Shown piece after piece: positions 37,045 to 48,515 of a stretch of 64,000 nucleotides of DNA. Position 1 is the first letter of the stretch. Each line of letters starts with the position of its first letter. This DNA is from Cloeon dipterum (lineage: Eukaryota > Arthropoda > Insecta > Ephemeroptera > Baetidae), in the NCBI RefSeq assembly GCF_949628265.1, contig NC_088790.1, positions 31,128,545 to 31,192,544 of the forward strand, in the 5' to 3' direction. Position numbers and translations under genes: made by a program. The notes under the pieces were generated by a model. It was not told the DNA's origin and did no database searches. It saw only the letters and a list, made by a program, of their open reading frames with translations.

Positions 37045-37395
37045 GTTAGTGTTCGAAGACGCCTACAGATGGCGCCACCGTATACTTAAGTAATAAATTT
37101 AATTTTAAGTTATTTCCGCTGTGATTTTCAGACTCAATCCTGCTACAGTGCATTCTTCACTTAATTGTCTATCTTTTGACGTGCTGAAAACCAAAATCAG
37201 TCCAGCCATTCGCCGTAGAAACGTCGGAAAATATTTTTTATTTAAAAAAATAGGTTTTCACGATTTTACGGCGATTGGCTGAACCGATTTTGGTTTTTAG
37301 CCCGTCAAAAGAAAGCATATTAGGTGAAGAATGCACTGCAGCAGTTTTTAGTCTTTAATCCCAATCAAAAGAAACCGCTAGTGTCATCTATAGGT
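37045..37395. mobile_element. family E foldback element, complete copy
   Basis: Outer ends GTTCGAAGACGCCTACAGAT and its partial inverse ACCGCTAGTGTCATCTATAG. Long arms share TTTTGACGTGCTGAAAACCA on the left and GGTTTTTAGCCCGTCAAAAG on the right, around an AT-only centre near 37235-37255. Confidence 0.85.
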
Positions 37396-37399
37396 GGAT

Positions 37400-38280
37400 T
37401 GGATTAAAAAAAAACAGATGTAGTAATGTATAATAAATCACCGCGTCGATCTGAACAGGAAATAAGCTGATATGAGAGGATTTGACGTGATAAAAATGGA
37501 AATTGGAATTTGATCGATTGGCGTGTTGGCCGGACGATATGATAGTGTAATTGAAAGGAAAACACGCACGCGACGAGCGCCGGCGTCTTCGATTCCAGCA
37601 TGCAATAGTGCAATCATCTCCTCCATAAATCTCATCTTTCGTTTTCTTCGCAGCAGGAAAACAAGCACACGAGGGAAAAGGAGAAAATAAGAGAAACTGT
37701 CGCTGGCGCAGCAAGTCCTTATCAAGATCATCAAGTATTTTCCGAAGACGGCCGGGAAATCGTGTGTATGAGTAATGGCAGCAGGCGAAAAATACATATG
37801 TTGCAGTCTGCATCAGCCGAGGGAGACAGACCGACCGTCTACTTTATTTAATTATACCAATCTGACGCAGCGTGAAATTTGGTGGTAAGCAGCTCCTGTG
37901 TTCTTCTGAATGGGCCGCGAAATTAGAGCGCGCGTCCCCTTTTTGGATGCATGCCATTCCTCCCTCGCTAGCTTTTTCTGTATATAAATGAAAGTGTCAG
38001 CCGCCGGATTTTTCCCTCTAGTTTGTATTACTTCTTATTCGCCCCTGGATTAGAGGCGGAAAAAAATACGAGCACCCCTTGATCCTTGGCTAATTGAGCC
38101 CTTGTTAGAACTCTCGTCTCGAGATTTAAGGAATATCTCAAATTGAACTGCATAAAAACTGTGGAAAATTGATTTGAAGTGGATTTAAGGTGGATTCATT
38201 GTTATTTCGTGGTGGATTGGTGGTGGATCGATAGAGCGCGACAGTTTAGAATTTTTTGAATTGTTGGATGCAAAAAATAG
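37400..38280. other. GC-rich island and spacer
   Basis: Unique island from 37400 to about 38130. Minus-strand frames of 119 and 141 codons overlap in two frames and show no family features. Confidence 0.4.
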
Positions 38281-38284
38281 CTTT

Positions 38285-38590
38285 TTATAAATTAAAAATG
38301 GATGTTGATAGAGTAAAAATTCAAATTGTTCTAATTTTCTCCTAAATTTACAGCTCTTGGCTACATTTACTCGGCAGATTTCGATTCCTCTCGTCGAGAT
38401 CTGTCCAACAGCGTGTGAAACCTTTCAGGGAAACTCTTTGTTGTTAAATTAAATAGGATTTCAAGTAAGGAGACAATGCTAACTTTGCAGCCACTTTTCT
38501 CAAACACTTGCATTGCTAATTAGGTCAATTTTGGCTTTAATTGCATCCTATGGGATCAGTACATGCATTGGTAACAAGAATTTTCCAGGA
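38285..38590 (+). repeat. family D repeat, near-complete copy
   Basis: It contains TTAAAAATGGATGTTG, GAGATCTGTCCAACAGCGTG, GGGAAACTCTTTGTTG, AGGAGACAATGCTAACTTTG and the CATGCATTGGTAACAAG end. Confidence 0.85.
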
Positions 38591-38599
38591 ATCCTTTTA

Positions 38600-39895
38600 T
38601 TATTGGCCTTTGACGCTCTACTTTAATTAATTTAATATTTTTGTGTGTTTAAACATCCTCTCTCTAATTTAATCTTTTAACCACATCAACAACAAAAGGG
38701 TAGAAATGATTAACACCGGCATTGTTTGGCCCGCGGCTAATGACACGTTTGTATATTCAGATAGCATCGTGCTTTGCGCGGGGCGTGAAGTGTCCATGCA
38801 TTTGACAAACAGCCGCGAGGCTGCACACAAACGCCGCTGAGATGGGCGAGATAGGACAGAATGCACTCTGCTCGGCGAATTTCGCATTCCGGCCGCTTTC
38901 GAATCAAAGTGCCGTCCAATCAGCTTGGTTTATTATTAAATTTTTGGGGCTGAAGAAAAGATTAATGCGGCCCGCCGGAACAAGACAGGGGGCTTGTCGG
39001 AGATAAGAGGGCGTGGAGTAGGTACACGTCCTTGAAGAATTGCCACCCCAGCGCGTGCACCCCTCGCTCGGTACACGCTTGCAAGAAAGTACATCAAGCG
39101 AACGAGCGGGCGGACTTGAGTTTGTCAATGTCTCGCCACGCCGTGCTATAAGGAAACTACTCGCTAGCTCCTCCGCCTTTCCACGCCGAAAACAAGACGG
39201 CCGCAATGGGGTGCGCTTTCTCATTCAAATCGCTCCGACGCCAGTTTATACACCAAACACTCTCCCGATATTGCAAATAGCTTTTTATAACGGCGTTTGC
39301 GGCCTATTTGATCGTGCAACTGCATTTTCAATACCTGCGAGGTGTGATATCGATTATTTTGAGATACAGTTTGAATTTATTTTGCTAAAAGCATGAATTT
39401 TATAAAAGTGGAATGGTAAGGACTTTTTTATTTTAAAAAGGTATTACATGAAAAAGAGGTAAAATTATCTGATAAGTCGAATGTACTTCTGGCGCAAATA
39501 TCTTTAAGACCGATAATATTTATTAGAAAAACGCTGAATATTTATTCAATATTTTTTAAAGAAATCTAGTTTTGAAAAAATGAGTAAAATTAAATAATAA
39601 AAATGTAAAAATAATTAAATAAATATAAAATTAAAAATAAACAATAACATTTTTAAATACTTATAATTTTTTCAATTTTTATTATATAGATGAAGTTTAT
39701 AAGTAAAATAATAACAATATGTTTTATTTTAAAAATATTACTCTTCAACACTGACCTTTACTGTTCAATTATTTTTACTTAACTCTTCTGACCAAAAGTT
39801 CCCTTAAATAAATTCATTTCGAATTTTACCAATTACGCCCTCTTTTTGAGCAAAGGAAATTAATTGCTTCCGGGGTGAGAAAAATTAAGAAAATT
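38600..39895. other. spacer with a GC-rich island (38680-39390)
   Basis: The island is unique sequence without a supported gene; 39400-39895 is very AT-rich. Confidence 0.4.
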
Positions 39896-39899
39896 TAAT

Positions 39900-40135
39900 A
39901 GTGAGAAGATAAAAAATAGTACTTTTGAGTCTTGAAAGGTTTTTTTATTTTTTCAAAAATTGCAGATTTTCGAAAGGGGTGTGTGTTTGGCCTGATTAAA
40001 ATTCAGCAGTTGATAGTAGCGTCAAAAACTGCCTAAATTCAGAAAGCTGATTGAATTTCCAGTCTTTTTCCTACTGAGCAATTTTTTCAAAATTCACTAT
40101 TTTCGCACAAAATTCGTCTGATAATTTGTAAGGGG
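39900..40135 (-). repeat. family H repeat, copy 2
   Basis: Inverted copy of 24125-24361, about 16 kb away; the two are similar over roughly 200 bases. Confidence 0.8.
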
Positions 40136-40139
40136 CTAA

Positions 40140-40845
40140 AATCAAATTTTAACCATAAATAATCATATACAAATTAAAATTGACGCAAATTTATAATTTT
40201 AAAAATAAATAAGAATAATCTTAAATATCGTCAAAATTAAATATATTTTTCTAAAAGCAGCCAAACTGAATTTATCCTGTCAAACTGATGTGACACAGTC
40301 CGCGCCCTTTTGATAAAAATAATAGATGAGTCTGGAGAGAGGGGTTGTGCATTGCTCTCCACCCTCTCTGCGCTCTCTCGACATGCTAATCGAGTAAGGG
40401 GTTCGTTCGTTCGTTGGTTCGTTCGTATTTTCGGGCAACTGCAGATATTGCAGCCGCAACAAGCGAAAGAGAGCACATATCAAAGGTGCGGGGGTGCCGG
40501 GGGGTGCATTCCATTATTCGGACCACAAGCGCCGAGAGAGCAACCCCAGCCCGAAACCTGCTGTCAGGGCGCGCACGATGCAATAAATTTAAAACGAGAC
40601 TAGGGTGCAACAAAAAAAGGTGAAATTGCTTCTTGGCTGATGCTCTTTGTGCCGTTCGCCGATAAATTTGCAGGTGCGTGTGCGCCCCGACTTTGTGAAT
40701 TTTCGATTTCAAACCTTGGTCGTGCGAATAAAAAAAAAATAACTTTCTCGTTCGGTTAGGAACGTCATAAATAAGTTTTATTCGGAATTTATTATTTAAA
40801 AGAGAATTTTCTCAAGAATACAGATTTTTTGTATTATTTTAAAAA
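40140..40845. other. spacer with a GC-rich island (40270-40720)
   Basis: The island includes a TTCGTTCGTTCGTTGGTTCG run near 40402. No protein gene is supported. The A-run at 40841-40846 ends the adjacent minus-strand tRNA. Confidence 0.4.
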
Positions 40846-40846
40846 A
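40841..40846 (-). terminator. RNA polymerase III terminator of tRNA-Tyr
   Basis: Six T on the minus strand begin 5 bases after the end of the tRNA, as expected for Pol III termination. Confidence 0.85.
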
Positions 40847-40850
40847 GAAT

Positions 40851-40941
40851 TCCTCCGGGCCGGATTCGAACCAGCGGCCTATGGATCTCTGCTAGAAATT
40901 CCCTCTACAGTCCACCGCTCTACCAACTGAGCTACCAGAGG
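40851..40941 (-). tRNA. tRNA-Tyr (anticodon GTA) with 18-nt intron
   Basis: A complete cloverleaf can be drawn on the minus strand. CCTCTGG pairs with CCGGAGG in the acceptor stem (one G-U pair), with discriminator A. The D arm starts GCTCAGTTGGTAGAGC (A box) and GGTTCGAATCC is the B box. The anticodon stem is GTGGA with TCCAT and the loop has GTA at 40908-40906. An 18-nt intron at 40904-40887 follows the base after the anticodon, the normal site in eukaryotic nuclear tRNA-Tyr genes. The mature tRNA is 73 nt before CCA addition. Every stem is intact, so it is probably functional. No other tRNA gene was seen nearby. Confidence 0.96.
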
Positions 40942-40949
40942 AGTTACTT

Positions 40950-43045
40950 TCAGGTGCAACCTGAGATCGATCTCCTTTCTTAAGTTGACCTGAATTGCTG
41001 TAGGAGGAGCGCTTCTTACCTGGCGGCTATTGCAAGTTGTGCTCACGCCTCACGCGACTTGTTATAACAGAAATTATATTCGAATTTAATATTTGACTTT
41101 TATTAGTTTTGGAAAATTCGAAATAAATTTAATCCGTTTAACAGGGGATTAAAATGGGGTTGGTGAATTTTACAGAAATTCGATAGTTTTAAAATTTTTA
41201 TGCTCCAATTTTCCCAAAGTTACAGCAAAGATAATTCATTTCGGCTTATTAAATTTGCACGATTAAAGCTTTAAAAATATTCCATGGACTAAATTTCACG
41301 TTCCTCGTGTCATAAATAAATTTCCGGGCAATTACGACCCATTTTTACTATCTAGGAGTTACAGAAGCACGTGAGCTGTCAATCCGTCAGACGTAAAAAT
41401 TACAACGTTCAGCAATAAGGCGTAGGTAATTTGAAGTAGCGCGAGATGAAAACCGGTATGAATATAATATCTTTGCAAGCCGGCCGCGCCCGAAATCCGC
41501 GGATTGAAGCACGAATGTGTGTGAGTGTGTCGAAATTATTTCTTCGATAAATCAGCGCAGTTTATTGCATAAAATTGCACAAGCGGCGCCGATAATGGAG
41601 TGCAATAAATTTTCGTCAAGCGGCGGCGGCGGCGGCCGTATATTTTGCGCCAGGTACACAGGTGCATGTTTCCTGCTGTTGGCGAAAAAACGGAACGGCT
41701 GGCACACAACATACACACCGCGTGTGTGTGCGGCGATAAAATGCACAGATGGCAAGACGAGCGCCACGCCGCGATCGCCCGCAGCTTTTTGCTGTCGAGA
41801 CCCGAGCGCCAGAGAGAAGATCGATCGCTTTTATTTTCTTTCTTGATTTTCTTCCGCCGCAGCAGGTGAACGGGTTAACTTTTCTACTTACTCCGAGAGC
41901 CAAGCCTGCACGCGACTTACTATAATTCCTTTTAAATTAAAATCTGTGAATCTGTGCAATACCAAGCCAAGCACATTCCGTTTCATGGAATAATTTATAT
42001 GAGAGTTGGTTGGCGTGACACAGACATGAAAATAGGATCGCTCTGGAGAGTTGTGCAGTTGCCTTGTTAGACACACTTTTTGCCTGGGAAGTAGAGTTTT
42101 ATATTTATATTCTTCTGTGAATTGATGTAAAAATTGTTTCCAAACGTGGATGTTCTTTAATTTAGCAGCGAAATACATAATTTCATTTTTTTCCCTTAAA
42201 AAATTAGGAAACAAAAAATTATTTAATTTTTTATTGCTTTTAATAATTTTTTACATTGTAAAAATAGGATCGATTTTTTTCACCAGGTTTCAGGATTGTC
42301 ATTCGGCAGTTTTGGCATTTTATTTGATCTGCACAGTAGCGAAAACCTATAAAAAGACACCAATTTCAAAGAAATTGGAAATTTTCGAAATTTTATATCT
42401 CAGGGTCTCGTCAGGTACATATCCTAAGAGACAATTTCGACCTTCTTAGGACCACCCTAGGTCCTTTAAGTGTTTCTAAGCAAAGGAAATGCGTAAAAAT
42501 AAACTTAACGAACAAGAGGCGAACTGCGCATGCGTGGTTGGGAAGGATTTTTAATTTTCAAATTCGAATTGCAGCAAAACTATGGCGATTTAACCTTTGA
42601 AACTTGGTGTGCTTGTGCAGAATTTCACGGGTTACATTTCAGTCCTGAACCCCGAACAATCGGAGGAGGCGTTCATCCCTTAATTTTGAATTTTCGGAAA
42701 AAGGTCGCGAAAGGTAACCTTGACCTCCAACCTGCAAATTTTGTGTGATTAGAAAATTTGTGCAGGGTCGAAAACTAGGTTCAGCCTAGTTTAAGTTAAA
42801 TAAAATTGTCATTAATTGTTTATACTGAGCTTTTAGTAAACGTCAAAGTGACCATCAAATTTGCACAAATTATGCAATGTGAAAATATCATCAGTTTTTT
42901 ATATCCTTAATTTAATCTTTACGCAATAAATATTGTTCGTATAAAATACAATATTTTGGAAGCTCTTTAAAAAACGCCAGTCATTCGATAAATTTGCTCT
43001 TGAATTTTCACCTGTCTTCTTGAGTAGCGGATGCGATTGCAACAC
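40950..43045. other. spacer with a GC-rich island (41440-41900)
   Basis: The island has a GGCGGCGGCGGCGGCC run near 41620. TGCGCATGCG occurs at 42525-42534 outside any recognised element. The rest is AT-rich and shows no gene. Confidence 0.4.
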
Positions 43046-43049
43046 ACTT

Positions 43050-43202
43050 TTATCAGAAGCCGAGCGAGACAGAGACAGCGTGGTCGTCCACGTGTTTGCG
43101 TGAGCCAATCGCAAAAGGCTGAGTAATTTCAAGGGTGACCCTCTCGGCTCGCACAAAATGATAAGCAAGATATTTAAGTGCAATTGACTTGCGGTTGATA
43201 AG
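43050..43202 (+). promoter_or_regulatory. probable promoter of GLYAT-like gene 1 with GATA sites
   Basis: Within 180 bases upstream of the start codon are TTATCA (43050-43055), TGATAAG (43159-43165) and TGATAAG (43196-43202), all fitting the GATA-factor site WGATAR. A TATTTAAG box at 43171-43178 could serve as TATA, with an Inr-like TCATTC at 43208-43213. GATA pairs in insects often mark gut or fat-body genes; that is an inference only. Confidence 0.5.
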
Positions 43203-43228
43203 TTAGTTCATTCGCGTGCGTGGGCGAC

Positions 43229-44427
43229 ATGGCAGCTCCGTTGAAGCAGGTTCCGTGGCACAATATTCCCAAATTGATTCAATCGCTCGAGAAAAAGCTT
43301 CCAGAATCGATTGTGGTGAGTTTAAAAATGATACTACAAATCTTATTTTCTCCAAAACAATTCTAAAAGGTGTTGCAATGGATCAAGACGCATTTGGAAT
43401 GGAGAGAAAACACTCCTGGTCTCGATGTAAAAATTCTGACCGTGGACGGAGACTGGAAAGACGGATCTGTGGCTTGTGTTGCTGATGGAATTGTGGTGAG
43501 AACTAAAATATCTCATGTTTTTTTTTCTGCAAATTGGTCACTGGTGTTTGCAGGGCTCGAATAATATGTATGGAGTGATTTACGCGACTGCTGAAAAGGC
43601 GGAGGAATTTAAATCGGCCGCCAAAACCAGCAAATTGGTTGATTGGAACAGGGTGAAGCGCCTTTCCTCCGTCCTGCAGCGCAATACTCAAATGGTGGTG
43701 GAAATTCTCGAATTCCAAGGCTGCAAACCCTTCAATGTGGTCGAGGGCGAATGCTACCTGCATTATATTTCTGCGGAGGAGGCAGCGCAGTTCAAATTAC
43801 CAGAGTATGGTTTTTTTTAATTTAGAAAGCAATTACGTTCAAAAGGATTTTATTTTAAGTGTATTGAAATCTGCTCTATTCATTCATGACCTAGTTATTT
43901 ATAAATTTTTTTCAAATCTATTGCGTACACACTAATTTTTAAAATGCTAAAATTCTAATTTTTAATCAAAAATATTATTCGTAATAATTTAAATAATTAA
44001 AAATTCCAGTCTGCCTGAAAACGTCCGTGTGGGGCCTTTGGAGGAGCAGCATTTGCAAATACTGTGCGACAATTGGCGCCACTACGATCCCGACTACAAA
44101 CCCGTCAATTTGCACTTAATCAAACATAACGCGACCGTCGGCGTCTTTGAGAAAAACGAGCAGGGCGAAGAAATCCTGGCGTCGATGGTGCTGCACTGCG
44201 AGTACGGAGCAGTCGGTCTCCTGCAAACCCTTCCCGAGTACAGAAGAAAGGGTTACGCCGCAATCGCTCTGGCGCACATCTCTCGGATCATGGGACAAAA
44301 TGGATACATGCCATACGGCACGGTGCTCACTTTCAATGAAATGTCGTCGCAGCTTTTTAAAAAATTCGGGTTCAAACAACTCGAGGGAGTAACCACGTTC
44401 ATTTGCATCACGCCATTCAAACAATGA
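43229..44427 (+). CDS. glycine N-acyltransferase-like protein 1 (GNAT fold), 293 aa
   Basis: Exons are 43229-43315, 43370-43495, 43554-43804 and 44010-44427, all GT-AG with matching phases (0, 0, 2). The family moves an acyl group from acyl-CoA to glycine or another amine. The C-terminal part, from GPLEEQHL at 163-170, is the GNAT domain; the acyl-CoA pyrophosphate loop is PEYRRKGYAAIAL, residues 230-242, and a typical GNAT end LFKKFGF follows. The N-terminal 155 residues match the GLYAT N domain plan, with IYATAEKAEEF. Length fits GLYAT (about 290-296). There is no signal peptide; the location is cytosolic or mitochondrial, undecided. A minus-strand paralogue lies 7.2 kb downstream. The start ATG is the only in-frame one in exon 1. 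The acceptor amine is unknown. Confidence 0.9.
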
Positions 44428-44470
44428 GGATTTTTTTGTATTTAATTTTCAGAAGAATTATTTGTTGAAA

Positions 44471-44476
44471 AATAAA
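44471..44476 (+). other. polyadenylation signal of GLYAT-like gene 1
   Basis: AATAAA lies 44 bases after the stop codon. Confidence 0.7.
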
Positions 44477-44479
44477 CAA

Positions 44480-47400
44480 GATTATTCCCGAAGATTATTA
44501 GAATTTGTGACTGAAATTGTCGAAATCAATATGTATTTAATAATTTTCTCTTGTTATCTTGGTAGGCTTTTTGAATTTAGAATTATTAGAGGGCAGTTGG
44601 GCATCAGAGAAGAGATTTCATCAAACAACAATAAGTATTAATTTATATAGCTTTTTAATTGCTATAAAGCTATTATATCTGCAAAAATTTTGCAATTGAT
44701 TAATATTTAGTTACGTAGAAATCTTAAAACTATTTTAAAACATAATATATTTAAATTTATTAATATTTTTAATACATAACAAAATTTAATTAAACTTTTT
44801 ATGTCAAAATAAGGCAATTTTCAATTTTATAATTACTATTAAAATAATAAATAAATTTAACCACTGTTCTCAAAATAGGAACATTTATTTTAATAAATTA
44901 ATTTTTCTCGCATCCTGCCACATTCTGCGTTAGCTACAACAAATCTTAAAAATTTGTCAGATTTCTAAGTTAAGAAAGGTCTGTAGACATACTAATTGCA
45001 TTATCGTTAATGATCGAATCTTTTGTATTATCCTTTTAAAAACAACTATGAAAATGAAAAACAGCAATTAAAAATATTTTTGGCTGAAAATCTGTATAAA
45101 AGTTTCCACAGTGTATGAACGACGCGCCGTTGGAATTTCGATCCCACCCTAAATCCTAAACAAACTTTTCGAGGTGTTCAGTTCTTTTTGAACGTTGAAT
45201 TTTGCTTCTCTCTCTATTTTTTTTTCTATTATTTCCATTTTTAACAAACAAGCAAGTTTGGTGCAGGGGTATTTTAGATGAATAAAAGTTAAAAGGGGCG
45301 GTGGCGTCGGAAAACTCGCGATAAAATTGACTCCAGGACAAATCGCAGGGTGGGTTCAGCAATTTTTTATTTTAAGATAAAATTTATTACAAAAGAAAGA
45401 GGTTTTAGGTAAAATTTATCTCATGATCATCGATTAAAATTTCCAAATTGTTTGAAAAAGGGACTGTCGCACATCTTATCCTTTCCTTTTTCCCTTAAAG
45501 TTTCATACAAAGAAAGGTTTTGTAGATTAGGGAGAGTTTCCTATTTTTACCATTAAAATCTTTTTGCTAAAAATCCGTCCATATCCATGCATCAGAGCTT
45601 TACTGAACCAACTCGAGCGAGCGAGGAATATGAAAAGCAATTAGGCAGCTCATTTTTCACTCGACAAACGAGAAGGAAACAAACTGGAGAAAACGGCAAA
45701 GTTTCGGTGTGTTGTGTACACACGCACGCACCGAGGATAATTGCGCGTGTATGAATAAGCTGCTTGCAATTACCATCGTCTCTCGAAGGCGTATCAGCTT
45801 TTGGCCCCGAGTAAATTGATTCGGGCCGGCGCTGTGCGGATAAAAGATAAATAATCTCATTTTCCGGCCTGGCCGAGCAGCCGAGCAGCCGACCGAAGGA
45901 GAGCCGGCCGAGAGCCGGAGAGAGAGTGAAATGAAATGAAGCGAATTCGCCGTCCGCTCTGATGAATAAATCAGGCTGGACGCTCAGCCTGCCTCGCAAT
46001 TTGCTTGTTTTGCATTTTGCTCATCGCCAGAGACGCTAATGGCCGCTTAATTCCCGTTGAAAAGGTGTGCAACACTCTCGTTTTCACATTTACGTCGACT
46101 TTAATTCTTTTCTCGGCCTTTCGTGCCGGCTATCAAGATCAAGAGAAAGAGGGAATAAACTTAATTACTGCTGGCATATCTCTGATTTATTTGTAAATAA
46201 TTGGGTGTTTTTTTTTTGTGTCGTTTAGTCACAATAAAATATAATATTATTTATTGTTGGGGAAATTTAGGTCGGTCTGCTTTTTTATGTCTAAAAATTG
46301 CCTAATTGGTTTTAACGGCAGCTTTTCTAGGCTTTAAAATTAAATTGTTGATAGAAATGTAAGAGGAGCTCACGTCATTTAAATTATTTTTCAAAAGGGA
46401 TGTGAATTTTTCCAGACCAACAATTTTGAAAACAGTCTAAAGCAAGCTCTGAAACAACAAGAAAATTTTAGTAATTTAAACAATTTTTAGTTATTATTTT
46501 TCTGCACTGAAAATCCTTTACGTTTTAATTAAGAAAAAAATACAAAATTGCTTTTTAAATATTTTTTTGCAATAGATTATATTTCACTTTATTAAAATTT
46601 AACCATGAAAATTATAAATTTATTTCAGATCAGACTCCAATCTAATACAAAAACTGATTAAAATTGCAAGCAATAAAAAAATAAATCAAGTTGAGCAGAA
46701 AGGTACATAAATTTATAATTATTGTCACAGTTAAACAATACATAATAAATTTCGATTTTCAGCTTTTTTCCCAATAGTTCTGCATTTTTACACAACCAAA
46801 AGTCAGTTCTTCAATGTTTAAAATGATGAATTGCGCACTTCAAGACTAAAAACTAGCCGCAAATTGCGTCCCACTTACCGGGGAAAACGCCAATTGGCTA
46901 AAACCAAAGTTTTTAAAAGGATTTAACTTGGATTTTCGTTGTCGGAAGGCATTGGCAGGGCACTTGGGAAATTGATGGATGACAAGGCTTTCGAGCAGGT
47001 AAACATCTATGCGCGGATCGGAATTAATGACTCGAACAAGACGAAAGCCGGCTTTCTCTCTCTCCACCCCCTGGAGAGATGCGACATAAAAGGGGTGTAA
47101 TGATATGCACGGCTCGATGCGGGGAAGAATGTGCGTGACGTGTGCGCCTAATCCTTTGTTGATGGCACGCGTTTTATCCGAATTTTTCAGAGTTTGCGAA
47201 TTTAAGGACGACAGAATATTTTTTTCTCGGCTTTCAACCGTCACGGATAATGTAAGCCATTTAAATTATATACTCAAACGCTGTTTTAAATTTCAAAATG
47301 AATAATAAACAATTTAAAAACATCTCAGTTTTTGAAAAATTCTTGTAGCTTTTTAACCAAAAATAGTAAAGAAAATATACAAACAAATTTGGAAACAAGC

Positions 47401-47525
47401 CTAATTTCCTCTTAAAAATAAAAAACATTGTATTAAACGTAATTATTAAATAATTTTAAAAAATACAATTTCAAAAATTTTATTTTAAAATAGTTTAGAA
47501 TCTTTTACGTCACTAAAGACTTTAT
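44480..47525. other. spacer between convergent GLYAT-like genes, part 1
   Basis: AT-rich, with unique GC-richer islands at 45590-46190 (GCCGAGCAGCCGAGCAGCCG near 45875) and 46840-47260. No gene is supported. Confidence 0.4.
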
Positions 47526-47530
47526 TATAA

Positions 47531-48133
47531 GTCCGGATACACGCGACGCGCAGACATGGCGTCCATCGGGAGCACGGTGGGAAAGTTACAAGAAACGTAA
47601 AATGGAATTGGCTTGGAAAATAAATTTATTATGAAAATACCTTCAGCACAATGAATATTTTTGTCGTTATTTCTTTACTAACAGCTGATTAGCCCCGCAA
47701 TTGATGAATCGGCCGTTAGATGGCACATCAGGCTGATGGAAATGTAACAAAATACGCGGGAATGAAATTATTACATCGGCACGCCTCTTTTTCGACGCTT
47801 CTGATTGGCTGCTGGACTGTCTCCTGATTTGCCTCCATTATTTCGACGCCATATTGACCTTCTGGCCGGCGTGAACCAACGCAGATTGCCACCCGGACCC
47901 CGGTGAGAATTACGAATGCGCAGAAGGTTTTAATTTGGGTCACGCATGCGCAGTGATGAGTTTTTGCCTCCCTGTGAGATTTAGAAGCGATCTGAACATA
48001 CTGCGCATGCTTAGGATGCGCACAAGTTTACTGCGCAGCTTCTAAATGGGGGAATATTCAAACAATTATATATTTTGACGCCATATTGACTTCTGACACG
48101 CGGGAATCAACACAGATCGCAATCCGGCCCCCT
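47531..48133 (-). mobile_element. family B MITE-like element, copy 4, longest
   Basis: Inverted relative to the other copies. It keeps an extra 150 bases at its 3' end (47531-47680) with CGCGCAGACATGGCGTCCAT, which resembles the end of family C and shows that B and C share a terminus. CGCATGCGCA (47943-47952) and TGCGCATGC (48002-48010) are present. Confidence 0.85.
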
Positions 48134-48139
48134 AATAAT

Positions 48140-48482
48140 GTCATAATTTTCGCTAGAATTGTGTTTTAAAATCGTCTAAACTATCAGAATTAAAAACAAT
48201 TTACATTTTCATCTAAAAAATTAAAAATCCATGAATTATTCCTTGCTTTCAATCCCCAGGTTTCAGTGGAATTAATCCAACTATCATAATTTTCAGCTAA
48301 AAATGCTCTCAATCCCAACCAAATCGACCTTTGCCAACAAAAGAGGCCTGAGTGCATTGTTCCTCTTTAAGTAATGGACTGCCAAATGCGTTTACATCGG
48401 AGCAACTTCCGGCTATTGATGGAAAAGCACCCGGCGTTCGTGTTTTATGGAAATGTCCGTGTTTGCGGCTTTGGTTTTGGCC

Positions 48483-48515
<33 letters not shown>

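Noticed and set aside
42530-42748. 72-codon frame beginning at a GCGCATGCG site
   Set aside because: No domain, no splice context; kept only as a location of the motif.
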